Below, one piece after another: positions 33,641-46,267 of a stretch of DNA of 64,000 nt (position 1 is its first letter; each line of letters opens with the position of its first letter). Under the pieces are notes generated by a model. The model saw only the letters and a list, made by a program, of their open reading frames with translations. It had not been told where the DNA came from and ran no database searches. The DNA is from Gelatoporia subvermispora B (Eukaryota; Basidiomycota; Agaricomycetes; Polyporales; Gelatoporiaceae). Position numbers and translations under genes: made by a program. The DNA lies in assembly GCA_000320605.2 (NCBI GenBank), contig KB445804.1:1-64000 (forward strand), given 5' to 3'.

Positions 33641-34396
33641 GAATGCTCCAGCCTGGTGTGGAAACGTGGTGGGACCCATAGGAACAGCCGCTCCAGGCAC
33701 TGTGGCATCGGAGCCGAGAGAAGACGGGACTTTGCAGTCCCAGGTGGACAAGAAAGGCCGGACACTTATCGACATGGCCCAGTGGCTCGGCAAAGAGGGG
33801 GCGCATTACATTCATGGGCAGTCGATTAAAGCCTTCGGAATACCCTCATCTGATGACTAGTGGTGCTAGAGGATATCGAAGAGCGAGGCAGGCAAGGAGG
33901 CTGATGATCAATGTCGTACCTGCAATCTCGCAGGCTACCAAGTACTTGGGGCTGAAAATCATACCTACAAAGTGGACGGTACATTTAGACACTTTCTGGC
34001 CGATGTTCTGGATTAGTCTCATAGCTGGTACATGTAAAGACTACGCACGCCACGTGAAATGTGAGTCCTGCCTTGTGTTCGATATCCCACTAAACCCGTG
34101 GTTTACGAATACGTTGCAAATCCTCACGGGGCGCTCCCGTAGCATAGCGTCCTTCCATTCATCCACTAGTGTGCAAGAAAGGAATCTGCCACTGCTCGTC
34201 GAGCGCCCGAATGAGTGGAGTGGAGCAAGAAACGGACTTTCTTCGCATATGCGTATAGCGTGATCTCGGAGGCTTTTCAGCGCACGCTACTGGTAATGAA
34301 GCGCTGATAATGTTGATTTTTCCTGCTTGCCATTTGCTCAGCATCTGCTTCGCGTTTCCTGGAAGTTACCGTCTTAAAAGATCAGCAAACAGCCCC

Positions 34397-35070
34397 TTGC
34401 GACTTCGTCCCGCACAGGATCGGGTAGGCCGATGGAGCACCGCCAACGTTATATACTGCCGTCCACATCTCCGCCGAGGACGACCGCGTCACTGAAATCG
34501 ACCGGCTTAGAGGGGAGGATACCGGATGTGAGATCTGAAGCGAAAAAAAGAGGGCCAAAACCAGGGTATAAACGAATAAGGAAGAAAGGAAAAGAAGACG
34601 AATCGCAGGTTGGTTTCATATACTCGGCGAGCACGCAAAGCGCTAAAGCACTGGCATGCAGAGGCACGAACAGCTCGAGTCGGCGCTGACATCGCTGTCC
34701 TCCACCGCGAGGTCGTCTCGCTCAATGCGAAACAGCGATAGCAAACGCCACGCCCAGAAGGCGCGAAAAGGCTCAAACGGCCTCTCACCACGGGATAGGT
34801 CACCTCACAGGTTGGGGCAAATAAATTTTGCACCAACTTGCCTGCCGACGTATAGCACGATTAGGCTCGCAGAGACGTCAAGTGCAGCTCAGCACCTGCA
34901 AGGTACTGAAAAAACCAAAACAGCGAATGGACCTGTCCAGTCCAAAGGGCAGATGTTGCCGAACTATAATCAGGTCAGTTACTGCTGTGGTCCGTTCAGT
35001 AGCATTGTGGATAAATATCTTCTTCGTGACTCTGCAGATCTCGCATATTGAGTCGCAGTATATTCGTCTA
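34397..35070 (+). repeat. Diverged dispersed repeat, copy C
   Basis: Homologous to copy A in the same orientation, without A's internal duplication. Contains the best remaining open frame of the family (34432-34689). Confidence 0.65.
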
Positions 35071-36849
35071 ACCGAGAGCAGCGGACATAGCGTCAAAGTT
35101 ATTGGAAACACACACTATCGCCTAGGTAAGTCGGTCGACCATGTATCAGGGCGGGAGGTGTTATTGATTGGTCTAGGAGGTAAAATGTCGCAAGTGCACG
35201 ACAAGCCAATTGGACCAGCAGGAGTGTCGAATGGCGCTCGCGCATGGACGGCAGACACAGACGGACACAGAGCGCCTTCCCCACATCCGTCCGTGCAGCG
35301 TACAGAGGAGTCATGCTGGCGATGTAGAGTAAGTGGTAGGATATGCATAGGAGCGTATGGTAAGCGTTGCGGGTGAGTACCCTTCGCGTTTTATACAGCA
35401 ACCGAGCGCAGCGTGTGGACATGCTCGCGCCGGCTTCAGTCCGGTGTCTTGATAAGCCGTGAGCTGAGCTGAGTACCGAAGACTTACCGCTACCTCTCTC
35501 GTTCCGTGGTCTCTCCCGTGCATCCTCGTGCATCCCTCGACCCCAGTCAGCTGACCAATCGCTATCAGGCACTGCAAATTATATGAGCAGACCTGCGTTT
35601 ACGTCGTCGATGAATATCCCCTTCCAAAGCAGGAGCGCGACGTTGCTGAAGCGGCCAGTCACTCGATCATGAAGGTCGAATCACGGTGCTATCCGTCAGG
35701 TGTACCACATGAGATAACGGAACTCGTACAGGCTGCACCGCACCTCCGCGACTGCAACGGGAACTTGGTTGTGACAGAGAGCGGGGCACTTGTCTTCTTC
35801 CTCGAGCAGGAATTTCTTTATCACCCAGCATTTGATTCTTTGCATCGGCGCAACAGTGATTGTAGAAGATAGCATTCCTTTTGTATCGTAGGGCAGTCGG
35901 GAGAACGCAAGTAACCAACTTCTGGTCAATGACACAGGGCTCGCAACTGACGGCGATGCAGACCAGTTTGTATGGTCACATGTCTGAATATCTGAGCGGA
36001 ACAGGTGCATATGAAGCGCCCCAGAGGTTCGCTGACGGACGCGTCGTGTTCACCAAATCTACTTCTCTCTGCGGGTCTTTGGGCATCTGGTCTCCAATCG
36101 TTCGCTCTCTCATCCTCTTACAGTATGTGATTCAATAGCTAGCTGGTCAATTGCAATCACGTACTCCATGGCATATGCAGGTATCCCATCGCAGTCCGCA
36201 AGGCACCAGCGTGCAACCGCCCGTTGAAGATACCATACGAGAGGATTGGACTCATGCTAGCGGTATCACGCAAGAGAGCACTTCCGCGATTGCTACGAAG
36301 ACGTGATCATGACCCAGACTGTACAAGTCATATTTTCATGCGACTCGGGAGTCGCTCTGGCCACCTCTCCCGCCACTTGCGTCCCGACTCAGAATGATGT
36401 AAGCACCTCGAGACCCAAACCATGAAGGCGGAGCCAGCGAGGCCCTGAACCCCAGGTCGCAGAGATGGAATCGTGCTCTATCATTCTACCACCAAGATGT
36501 TAACGAGCCCACGATCACTAACCCAGGTTCACTGAAGATGGCAGCCTGGAAGCTCCAGGATCTTTCCTCCTTCAACGATGGCCTACTTCGCCAAGACAAA
36601 TCATACACCGACTTCAGTGAATCCGACAATTTTCAACGATGAGCCGACAGATGGACTGCATACCAGAAACGCGAGGAGCCACCTACTAAAAGTAAATGTG
36701 CGGCGTACTAGGTTGCGTGCCTAAATGTTTTGCCGAGACAGCAAGGTTTCTAAGAGTGTCTAGACTTATCTCAACTCTCCCCCTTCACTTAAGACTGAAA
36801 ACAGGGCTCTGGCAACCCAGCAGCCCAGCAGCGACCACGTCTACTAACC

Positions 36850-37684
36850 ATGCCCTACTGCGAACGCTGCGAACGCTCCTTCCGCGACCAGCATGCTCTC
36901 GATCAGCATAAAGCCACCTCAAGCTACCACTTCTATTGCCGCGACTGTAACAGAGATCTGAAGAATTGGATAGGGCTCAAGGAGCACTACGTGCAAAGCC
37001 CGCACCATCACTACTGTCAGCGCTGCGAGGACCAGTTTGACTCGGAGGATGAGCTCATCGATCACTACAAGGAGGTCCACGCCTACTGCGGGCTATGTCG
37101 CAAGGTGTGTCTTATTCTACTTCTACCGCAGATCAAGCACTCATCCCACAATTCTTCCTTACTAGGTCCTGAAGAATGAACGTGGCTTGCACGAGCACAA
37201 TCGCCAGGTACACAGCAATTTGTACTGTGTCCCGTGCAAAGACATGTTCCGGGACGAGAACAGCTGGCGTATACACACAAAGTATACCCACTCGCCCAAG
37301 AAGTACGAATGTCCCGCCCCATTTTGCCCCAAGGCTTGCGTCGACCTCCAGGATCTCATGTGCCACTGGGAATGTGGCTCATGTGACATGTCCCGCATCG
37401 CTCTTAAGGCCATTCGCCAGGCAACTGCCCAGGGCGGCAACGACTCTGAGACGCGCTTGCGCATCCGTAAAGCAGCAATGGCCGTCCGCTTGTTTGGCTT
37501 GGAGAGGGAAGACTATATGTGCGCAAGAAACGTGGGGGGATGTGACGCACGGTTCATGTCTCGCGGGGCGTTCAGTCAGCATCTAGAGCACGGCGACTGC
37601 CAGGCGCGGAGGCGAGAGAAGTCAGAGCTGGAGTTGATGGCCATGGACCTTCACGTCGGCATTGCCCGACTTCAGTTGTCGTAA
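36850..37684 (+). CDS. C2H2 zinc-finger protein, copy 3
   Basis: Two exons (36850-37104, 37166-37684) give 257 residues. Exon 1 is 255 nt, matching copies 2 and 4, with the intron after codon 85. Fingers: YCERCERSF, FYCRDCNRDL, HYCQRCEDQF, YCGLCRKVL, YCVPCKDMF, a CPAPFC variant, and a last CARNVGGCDARFMSRGAFSQHLEHGDC finger that ends in Cys. The segment between (about residues 160-205) is a helical stretch different from copy 4, so this paralogue has diverged at its C-terminus. It ends with MAMDLHVGIARLQLS. No stop or splice defect, so it is probably functional. Binding target unknown. Confidence 0.8.
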
Positions 37685-37928
37685 CTGCATATATGCCCAA
37701 AGATCTATACATACAGATATCTCGTCCTGTACCATTGCGTCAAACTGGGGGTGGATGTGTAACGTCAGGCGGTGTGTTATTCTCTAGATATGCGTGCAAA
37801 GCTATGACAACGTGAATGCTCAAAACTTGATGTGACACTGGAAAGCGATAGACAAAACCTGTGCATGCTCGATAGCTCCTAATCTCACTTTACCTTCGTG
37901 ACAAACTACATTCCTCAACGTCCATACT

Positions 37929-40076
37929 TCAGGCCCCCTTGCGAAGGGTAGCGGCCTTGCCTACATCAGTCGTCGCGACACCCGACTTCGCGACTGTCGC
38001 CGTTCTCTTTGCCGCGCCAGCACTCGTCAGAGATCCACCGCTCCCAGTAGTCGGCAGCCGCGAGGCAGGCCTCGGGATCGCCGTAGCAGCCGTCGCCGTG
38101 CCGTATCGTGTGGGAGGCTTCAAGCCAGTGGTTGATGCCTTCGACGCGATCGTTGCAGCCGGCGGTTTTACCGCAGCAGCGCCGGGTACGGCTTGCCTGG
38201 CCTTCGAGGCCGCGGTAGCAGTGGTCGACCCTTGGCTGACACTAGGACGTTGCAGCCCAGCCACTGCAGGGCGGCCAGTAGGAGTAACGCTCTCCCGTCT
38301 CTTATCCGCGACACCACTAAATGTGGTTTTGAGCGGAGCGGTGACGGCATTGGGAGGGATAGGAGGACGTTGTACGCCGCGAATGACTCGGCGTGCAGGG
38401 GCTACTGTATCTGGGGCCGGCTTCGTCTCCGTCGCAACCTTGCTGGCCGCTATCTGTAGGCCATCTTGAGTTCCTACGCGCTTCGGGACTTGGCCGATGA
38501 CGGAGGGGCGGGTGATCTGGCCGACGGAGCTTCGACGAGCGGCGCTGGCACTCGTTGCGCCTGTGTAGCTCGGAGCAGATACGGATGGACGACGTCCGGC
38601 GGTGGTTGCGGCAGAGTTAGTGCGTGTGTGGATTTTCAACGTCTTCTTGACGGCACGGGGAGCTGGCATCGCTGAACCCGTAACGTGAGCGACTAGCTTA
38701 CTCTCCGCGGGAGTCTGCGGGACTGCCATGGGAGGCTGTTCGATTACTTGTGCAACAGCATCGATCGCCTGCTCCGCAGTGGGCTCTGAGTGTTATGGGG
38801 GGAGGGTGAGGAGCGGTTGTAAATCGATTACCGATAGGACAGACCTTCTGGTACACCGAGGAAGAAGGGGGGCTCATCCGAGAAGTCGGGCACAGCTATT
38901 ACACAGGACGAATGAGAAAGACAACATTAGATAAGATTCTCTCCACTCACTGGATCTCTCAGCTCCTTCAGGCATTTTAAACAAGCGATCTGTGGAGGGA
39001 ACTTGAGGCTGTAAGCCTTCAGGTTCCTTTGCATGCAGTTCCTCTTCTGTAGGTGGGGAGGAGGTTGGGTCATCGCTCGTAGACGACGCTGACTCAGTGG
39101 CATCGTGTCGCTCAAGAAGGGTCTTCATCTCCGGTTTCTGAGGCTTCGGGGAGAAATCGTCGTCCTGTCCCGCCCACATTGAGTCGTGTTCAGTTGAGAG
39201 GAAGGAGATGCGGTCGTTGAGCAAGTTGAAAGACATGTCTGCGGAATCGAGGTGCATGTTAAATGAGGACTGCAGGTCGCAGGACATGCGGCGTGGATCT
39301 TGCACGCGGTCCTTCGGCGATCTGCGTCGGACACGAGGAGACCGTTCATCCGAGAGAGAGTCATGTAGAGCAGGCGAGCATAGGTGAGGTGAGGCCATTA
39401 CGTTATGGCCGGAGCTGGTTGAAGATGGCGCGGGTGCAACAGTTATGACCGGGAAAGGGTCGTCACCGCCGGCATGTTCATCATCCGAGGCGAGATAGAT
39501 GCAGGCTGAGAGTGGGGACGGTTGAGATAGCGGTGATGAGGGTGGGTCAGATATTGAACAAGACGTCATGTTGATGGAGTTGATAACATCTGACAATGGC
39601 GCATCGGCGGGTGCAGCTGTAAGAACTGGTGCCGGCAAGGGTTCCTCCGCTCGGGCTGCGGATAGTACGCTCGATGGCTGTGTGTGTGTTTGTGAACGTG
39701 GCTTCGGGGTGAGTTGTAGGTCAATGTCGACAAGAGGTTGCCTCTTAGAGGCTGGGACCGCCATCTCTTTCAGACGTTCCCTCTCCATACCCATGTTTTC
39801 CGCTTCCTCGTCCTCATCATCCGTTGCTACGGGGAGTGGCTCGTCTGTTAAAGCATCCTCGTAGTCAATAAGTGTGCCAGCGGGCGGCTTCGGGGCGCAG
39901 GGCTTGCGCGCATCATATATCCGCTTGAAAAAGAGAGTCATCTCTCCTGGAGGAGCATCGTTCTCCTTGTCCGAGGAGTCGAGGAAATCACAGGTATCGC
40001 TGCGCGGAGTTAATGGGGTCTTGAGAGGGTCAAACAGAGTCAGAATACTGTGTCTTGGTTTGTTCATCGCAGACAT
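37929..40076 (-). CDS. Disordered Ser/Pro/Ala-rich protein of unknown function
   Basis: Three exons (40076-38951, 38895-38845, 38785-37929) join in phase to 677 residues. The N-terminus is the most conserved-looking part: MSAMNKPRHSILTLFDPLKT, a TPLTPRSD phospho-like motif, a KEN-box-like DKEND, then MTLFFKRIYDARKP. A central acidic/Ser-Pro region with many SP and TP sites and an RVRRRSPKDR basic patch follows. The C-terminal exon is Ala/Thr/Pro/Lys-rich, with repeated RRPSV, RPSV and RPAS motifs and little predicted order. The KEN box and many SP/TP sites would suit a cell-cycle-controlled, possibly chromatin- or microtubule-binding protein, but I do not recognise a family. The start was chosen at MSAMNK; an upstream in-frame ATG at 40109 is less likely. 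Confidence 0.65.
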
Positions 40077-40253
40077 GTAGAACGTAATTAGAAAGAAGCA
40101 ACTATGCAAAGATGGGGGACGTCGAGACTAGAGACTCGAACACGGACAATCGACAGATGACGGGGGTTGTTCAGTTTCAGGTCCCCCAACATATCCCGTG
40201 ATAATCACGTGATCGTGTTTAGTTCTTAGCGCCGGGTTAGAGCCCCACGCTCT

Positions 40254-40274
40254 CAGCGCTCAGCGCTCAGCGCC
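40254..40274. repeat. Three tandem 7-bp units
   Basis: CAGCGCT, CAGCGCT, CAGCGCC in a row, about 180 bp upstream of the disordered-protein start. Could be a small regulatory array or slippage. Confidence 0.6.
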
Positions 40275-41434
40275 AGCCTCGAACTCGTGTGTACAAAATC
40301 GCGGCCTCATGAAAACGCTCTTCAAGGCCTCATCGCTTTGTTGGTCAAGTCTTGTGCACCCTAACATGTACATCTTATGAGGGGCCGTTTCTCTCTGCTG
40401 GCGTATGCTTTGGCTCATTCCGAGTTGACCCTGTTCAATATCTGCCGACTACTTATACGGTACTCGGGCTGGTGAGCCTGGTTCAATAGTCAAGTTATCG
40501 GCGATTGCACCGCAAAATAGGCTCTCTATGACACTCTGGTCCTACTTCTGCTTGACTTCTGTGACCCAAACTTGGAAACCAGCAAATCATAGCAAATCAT
40601 ACGGTTTGAAAGGAGCGCGCTTCGTTAGCAGTGAAGTCGGAATAGGCACAGACTGGGCGGTCAGAACTCGGTAACGATACCTTGGGGTGAGCATCCCGGT
40701 GCACGAGCGTATCGCTCAACTCAGACGGGCGAGTCGGTTGCGTCAGGCTGCGCTCCGAGATGTATTATCTTGACCATGACGGCCTTTCAGATTTCCACGT
40801 GATAACGCAGCTGATGCGCACGTCGCACTGATGCCCGCCATCAAGTAGAATGTTCCCAAGGTTCCACACGCATTGGGGTTTCCCCAAATGCCACAGTCTA
40901 CTACTTGCGGTTGCCATGCACGAACGAGACGAGAGCGATAACCCGTTCGGCCCAGAGTACGATGTTGTTACTCCGACTTGATGCAGCCGGGACTCCCAAT
41001 GTACTGGCACGGATCTTGAATTGCGAATACGTGCAAGAGCGCCCCTCGAGTCTGTTTCATATCGCACTTTAACAATGTAGCTTCAGTGGCTTTGAAATCC
41101 TTGTGTCAACCGGGTGTAGCTGTTATGGCCGGTCCGAAACTAAGAATACGAGTTTTTGACGCTATGGGCACGTTTATAACCTTGCATCAGCCGAATAGCG
41201 CTCGGCGGGACTTACTCATGAGTTTTTATAGGATCAACGAATCACAGCCTGATGGGTCGCTGCCCAACGTTGCGCATCTTGTCAGGTCCCCATCACAGAA
41301 GTGCGGTTGATACCCGCAACCGGTGAGCATTCTCGTCAAATCGCAAGACGTTGCGTCACGATTGACCTAGCCCCAGGCACACGACATTGCACTCCAAATG
41401 ATCAACTATACAGCGCCAAAGTGACGAGTTAGAA

Positions 41435-41443
41435 GATATAAGA
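41435..41443 (+). promoter_or_regulatory. TATA-like box of the GMC oxidoreductase gene
   Basis: GATATAAGA about 90 bp upstream of the ATG at 41528. Confidence 0.5.
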
Positions 41444-41527
41444 CTGCGCGTGCTGGAGCCAGCCCGCCCGACCTTTTCGGCCTTGGGATAGGCAACTCTC
41501 ATTACCGTCTCGACGTTGCAACTCAAC

Positions 41528-43827
41528 ATGCTACTACCTTCACTCATTAGTGCCCTTCTGATCCTCCAGTCGGCGCAGGCCGAGCTTTTTACAGACCCTT
41601 CGCAGTTGACGAAGAGTGAATATGATTTTATAATTGTAGGAGGTCAGGGCGCTGTCCACTAGTTTTCAAGGCCCATTTGATCACGCTGACACGTTCTGCC
41701 TCAGCTGGGACTGCAGGCAATGTCATCGCGGCCAGATTGACGGAAGACAGCTCGCTCGATGTTCTGGTCGTGGAAGCTGGCATCTCGTGAGTCTACCTGC
41801 ACCGTTTCAGGCCATCCACATGACAGATGAACATACAGAAACGTCGGTATTCTGGCGGCTGAAGTACCCTTCCTTGGACAAACACTTTCACCGGACACGA
41901 ATGTTACCTGGAACTTTACGACCACACCTCAGGCCGGGCTGGACAACAGAGTGCTCCAATACCCCAGAGGACGTGTTCTGGGTGGAAGCAGCACAATCAG
42001 TATGTCGGCGTGCCAGTGCATCCCGTGTTTCCATGCCGAGCCCACGTCCCTTTCGATGTAATTCATGGACATAGATTTCGAAATTTGGACACGTGCATCA
42101 GAAGACGACTGGAATCGCTTCGCCAATGTGACAGGAGACAATGGCTGGTCCTGGAATGAGATCTTACCGTACATGAAGAAGGTAAGCGTCCGCTTCCACC
42201 ACGTTACCTTCCGCAAATGTTTGATATTCTCTCGCGTCCAGAGTGAATCTCTTGTCGCGCCTGCCGACCATCACAATACGACGGGCGAGGTCAACCCGGC
42301 CGTGCATGGCACGAACGGCCCCATTCAAGTTAGCTTGCCAGGTTTCCCGTCAGAGATAGATCAGCTTATCATCAACACCACCGAAGAGCTACCCAGCGCA
42401 TTTCCTTTCAATGAGGACGTCAACTCAGGTGTCCCACTAGGTGTTGGTATGTGACAACTAACCCGATGGTCGAGCTCGTCTGATGCAGGACAGGCTGGAC
42501 GCAAGGCTCCATTGGGACAAACGGCCACCGCAGTAGCTCGGCGACGGCATACCTAGAGCCGGTGTTGAACAGGGCGAACCTGGACGTCTTGATTATGACG
42601 ACCGTGACCAAACTCGTGACATCTAGTAACGCTAGCGGTGTCCCCCGCTTCGATACCGTCGAGATCGCCCAATCAGCTTCGAGTGAGTACCGAATTTCCG
42701 GCGAAGACGTCATACCTGAGTTTTGCTGCGTTTCCGTCTAGGCCAGAAATTTCAGGTCACCGCGACGAAAGAAATAATTCTCTCGGCGGGGTCCGTGCAA
42801 ACTCCACAGTTGTTGCAGCTCAGTGGCATCGGCAACTCAACACTTCTCAGTGCAGTTGGGATCACGCCGCTCGTCGAACTTCCCGACGTTGGACAGCACC
42901 TTGCAGATCACCCATTCCTAGGCAACCACTGGTTCGTCAACTCAACGGATACTCTCGAGTCAGTCGCGCGCAATGCTACACTTGAAGAGAAAGATCTCGA
43001 GCAGTGGGAGACCACCGGAACCGGTCGATTTGTGGATGCTGGCGCGAACCAGATTATGTTCTTCAGGCTGCCTGCTGATGAACAGCCAGCAGAGGATGTA
43101 TCGGCCGGCCCTAGCGCAGCACAATACGAGATCCTACCTGTGGTAGGCAAGACAACCCACAGCCCCCCTAACTGATCTCTGAGACTGCCAACACAGGATG
43201 GATTCGTGTCGTTCATCGAGGCGACGCCTGATACCGGCAATTTCTTGACTCTCGCGACTGCTGTCGTTTCTCCTGCATCCCGTAAGTTCTATGTGCTTGT
43301 AGCTGTAGTCTAGCACTGACTTCTCACGGGGCCATAGGCGGTTCCGTAACGCTAGCTAACAATGATCCGTTCGCAAAGCCAATCATTGACCCTGGCCTGC
43401 TATCCGATCCAACAGATGTTGACGTCATGATGCAAGCTGTGAAGGCGAGTCTGCAATTCGTGACAGCTCCTGCGTGGGAGGGTTTCATACTCTCTCCCGC
43501 TGCGGACCTCTCTGAAGCCACCGCCTCGGACACAGCACTTGAGGCCTACGTGCGCAACAGCACGTCAACGGTGTTCCACCCTGTGGGCTCTGCTCGTATG
43601 GCATCTGAGTCAAGCTCAGACGGCGTGGTCACGCCGAGCCTGCTCGTGAGGAATGTGTCAGGTCTTCGGGTCGTTGACGCGTCGATATTCGTAAGCGACA
43701 GTGCTGTGATGTTTCTGTTGTTGCTCATGTGCTTCGGCAGCCATTCATTCCTGCAGGCCACCCTCAGGCCGCCGTGTATGCGATTGCGGAGCGTGCAGCA
43801 GATTTGATCAAGGCAACTTGGGCGTAG
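41528..43827 (+). CDS. Secreted GMC oxidoreductase (aryl-alcohol-oxidase-like, AA3)
   Basis: FAD-dependent oxidase or dehydrogenase, expected to act outside the cell on aryl alcohols or related substrates and to supply H2O2 for lignocellulose attack. Ten exons (41528-41642, 41705-41786, 41839-41999, 42075-42181, 42242-42446, 42494-42682, 42742-43142, 43197-43281, 43338-43690, 43741-43827) give 594 residues in phase. Signal peptide MLLPSLISALLILQSAQA; FAD motif G38-x-G-x-x-G43; GMC signature GRVLGGSST near 110-118; second signature SAGSVQTPQLLQLSGIG; catalytic His529 in TVFHPVGSARM and His573 in AGHPQAA. Length and both histidines fit aryl-alcohol oxidase; glucose oxidase or pyranose dehydrogenase subtypes are not excluded. 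Several NxS/T sites suggest glycosylation. Confidence 0.93.
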
Positions 43828-44039
43828 CCTAGGAGCCTAGGAAGATGCACACCTACTTCGTACTGCCTTGGAAGAATACTTCCCATCGTTATGTGCTTCA
43901 CAATATTTTGAGACCCGCTTCGTTATATATTCTTACCCGAAGAAACCCTACAAGGAAGAAGTGCTACAAAAAAATTATCTCCTAATAACCGATTTGGATG
44001 CTTGCTCCCAAGAACGAGACGAAACGGGTACAAGTATTT

Positions 44040-44992
44040 CTACATGGTAAGGCGTTTCATATTGGAGGAAAGCGAGTCGAGAACCTTGTTCATCCCCTCC
44101 TTGAATTTCTGGACGCCACAATGTCCGTTTTCCACATGCTGACAGAATGCACTGAGCATCTTGAACTCCTGATCACAACCGTACCACTGGGTGGGGCATC
44201 GATATATCTTTTCCGAGTGAGCCGGGCTTCGGAGGTGAGCGTTCACGGCCTTGAGACTCGCGAACGTACGATGGCAGATGTAGCATTCGTATGCGAAGCC
44301 GTTCCAAGATAGGTCAGTCGCCCATGTGTCGGAGACTACCGCGCCAGAGCTTTCGGAACCCTTCAGCAGGCGAGCATGGTTGGTGATGATTCCCCCTCTG
44401 TCCACCTTCGCTACGCCTTGGTTGAGGCTGTCCCGGGTGATTCCGGACGGGCATGTGCCCGACTCCCAGTGGAGCACAAGCGCGGGGCGCGAGACAAAGG
44501 CTTTCTTGCAGCCACGGCCAGGACACACGTGGTCTTTGGCTTGGTGCACAGAAGACCGCAGGTGCTGGTCTAGATTGTTCCTGTTTGCAAACATGCGCTT
44601 GCATGAGATGCAGTAAAGACCGGGGTGGCTCTGCCGCCTGTGCTCGTGCAATCCGAGTTCAAAGTCGAAGATCTGCGAGGGCGACGGTCCACTGATCCGG
44701 CCATTCTGTGTAGCGTGCAGATAGTGGCTCAACTTACCCTGTTGCAGAGCTCGCAGTAATAATGCATGTCCTCATAGTGCTCATCGAGCTCCCATTGTGA
44801 GCTGAAGTGCTCGTCACAGCGCTGGCAATAGTCGTGACGCGGGCTTTGTACCCAGTGTTCTTTGAGTCCCTTCCATGTCGAGAAGTCGAGATTGCAGTCG
44901 TCACATATGTTGTGTGCACCCGAGTTCTCCAAGTGCTGTTTCAACGCACGAGAACTTCCGAAGTACCGGTCGCAGCGATCGCAGTATGTCAT
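44040..44992 (-). CDS. C2H2 zinc-finger protein, copy 4 (full length)
   Basis: Two exons (44992-44738, 44672-44040) give 295 residues; exon 1 is 255 nt. Eight fingers are readable: YCDRCDRYF, ICDDCNLDF, YCQRCDEHF, YCELCNRIF, YCISCKRMF, CPGRGCKKAF (last ligand Cys), YECYICHRTF, and CPTQWYGCDQEF. Between fingers 6 and 7 lies an acidic-polar linker (DSLNQGVAKVDRGG ...). The C-terminus ends LSSNMKRLTM and matches the out-of-frame remnant in copy 1, so this appears to be the ancestral full-length architecture. The start is the ATG before TYCDRC; upstream in-frame codons use TTG. It lies tail-to-tail with the GMC gene. Confidence 0.85.
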
Positions 44993-46267
44993 GTTATCTG
45001 CTCTAAGTACTGTCGAGATGAAGTTAACTGACTTAGGCAAGGTCTGCCAACTCCGAAAACTTACAATCTGGGACCTTGTTCACGGCTGTGGAGATGATGG
45101 GAGTAGAGAAAGAACACGCCCAGGTTGCGCGTCGCTTACGCGATATGGCGACTCGGAAGGCTTGTGATTTACACGTGCGGACACGACCCAGCTAGCGTTT
45201 CTACTTATCATATCCCTTGGCCCATATGAAGCCTCGGGAAGAAAACCTCAAGGTTTTCTCGCCGGACGAAGATGAAAGCGCGTAGTTTGGAATACTCCAC
45301 ATCTTACCTCGGTTGAGAACGATTCATGCAGCGGCATGCTTCGCAGCGTCAAAAGCTGGGAAGACGTGGAATCTTGTCAAGTTAAAGGAGTCAAGGTAAT
45401 TGTAAACTTGCAACCATCTATTGATTAGGATTAGTACCTGAGTCAAACAGCACACGCAATTATTCCTCCTCTATGATTTGCTGTTCAACATGAAATTGGT
45501 CTAACTTTAATGCAGTGTCTTATAGGGAGCTAGAAATCTGCAAAGATGCGCACAAGATGTTGCAAGGCCCGGTACTCTTTGGGTCATCCACCAAGACTTG
45601 AAGAAGTAGCTTCTGTACTCCTCAGGGTCCCATGCCCACCGCAGGCCACGAGATAGCAAGCCTTCAACGCCACTATCAGCGAGGAGATTGTGTAGACTTC
45701 CTGCCGTGCGATACTGGACCTAATGCCTTGACATTGAAGAGACATTTGATAGAGGATGAGTAACGTAACGCTCGCGGTCTTAATGCGTGTTCCATGACAT
45801 CCATCTTCGGCTTGAACTCTATCATGGACATAGTTCTTTACCCATAATCTGCAAGTAGGCGTAAACACAATCCATGCAACATTCTCGATCAGCGAAACTT
45901 GGAACGTCTGAATCTTAGATAGCTGGAGAAAATAAGTACCGAGGTTTCGATCTAAAACCTGCGCAAATGCGAAGAAATGCAAGAATATATATACGAGAAA
46001 GAGATAGATTTAAGGGCCAGGGACAAAGAGGACTTGTGAGAAACTTGGGCTCAGTGTGATTGAAGCTTGTCTTCAGCTCATGGCGCGACATCGTGCGGAC
46101 TGTGAGATTGCCGATCGATGTTGCATGATATGAGACAGCCAACTTGGGACTATATTCTGCACGTTCTACAAAATACCAATACAATACGAATAGATTGAGT
46201 CTCGATGGCCTCTGGGCATAAGTAACTGCGATAATGATCAAGGACACCAATTGAACGCCACACATTG
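44993..46267. other. Intergenic between zinc-finger copy 4 and the DUF7770-like gene
   Basis: Overlapping minus frames at 45584-45982 and 45915-46304 show no domain or continuous exon chain. A small perfect hairpin (GAAAACCT, CA, AGGTTTTC) occurs near 45240-45258. Nothing else is supportable. Confidence 0.4.

Larger units (their letters stand above)
31344..36849. other. 5.5-kb gene-poor repeat-relic zone
   Basis: No intact gene recognised. Dominated by the diverged repeats at 31939-32700, 33500-33640 and 34397-35070. The 182-codon frame at 34828-35376 and others lack recognisable domains. The frame at 34432-34689 has a KKRGPKPGYKR stretch like the basic linker of some Zn2Cys6 regulators, so the repeats may derive from a duplicated regulator gene. 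Confidence 0.45.
40077..41527. other. Divergent intergenic region upstream of the GMC gene
   Basis: Serves both the disordered-protein gene (-) and the GMC gene (+). Contains the 7-bp tandem repeat at 40254 and a TATA-like site at 41435. Open frames inside show no domain. Confidence 0.45.

Noticed and set aside
40254..40274. CRISPR-like or microsatellite array
   Set aside because: Only three 7-bp units, no spacers, and a eukaryotic genome.
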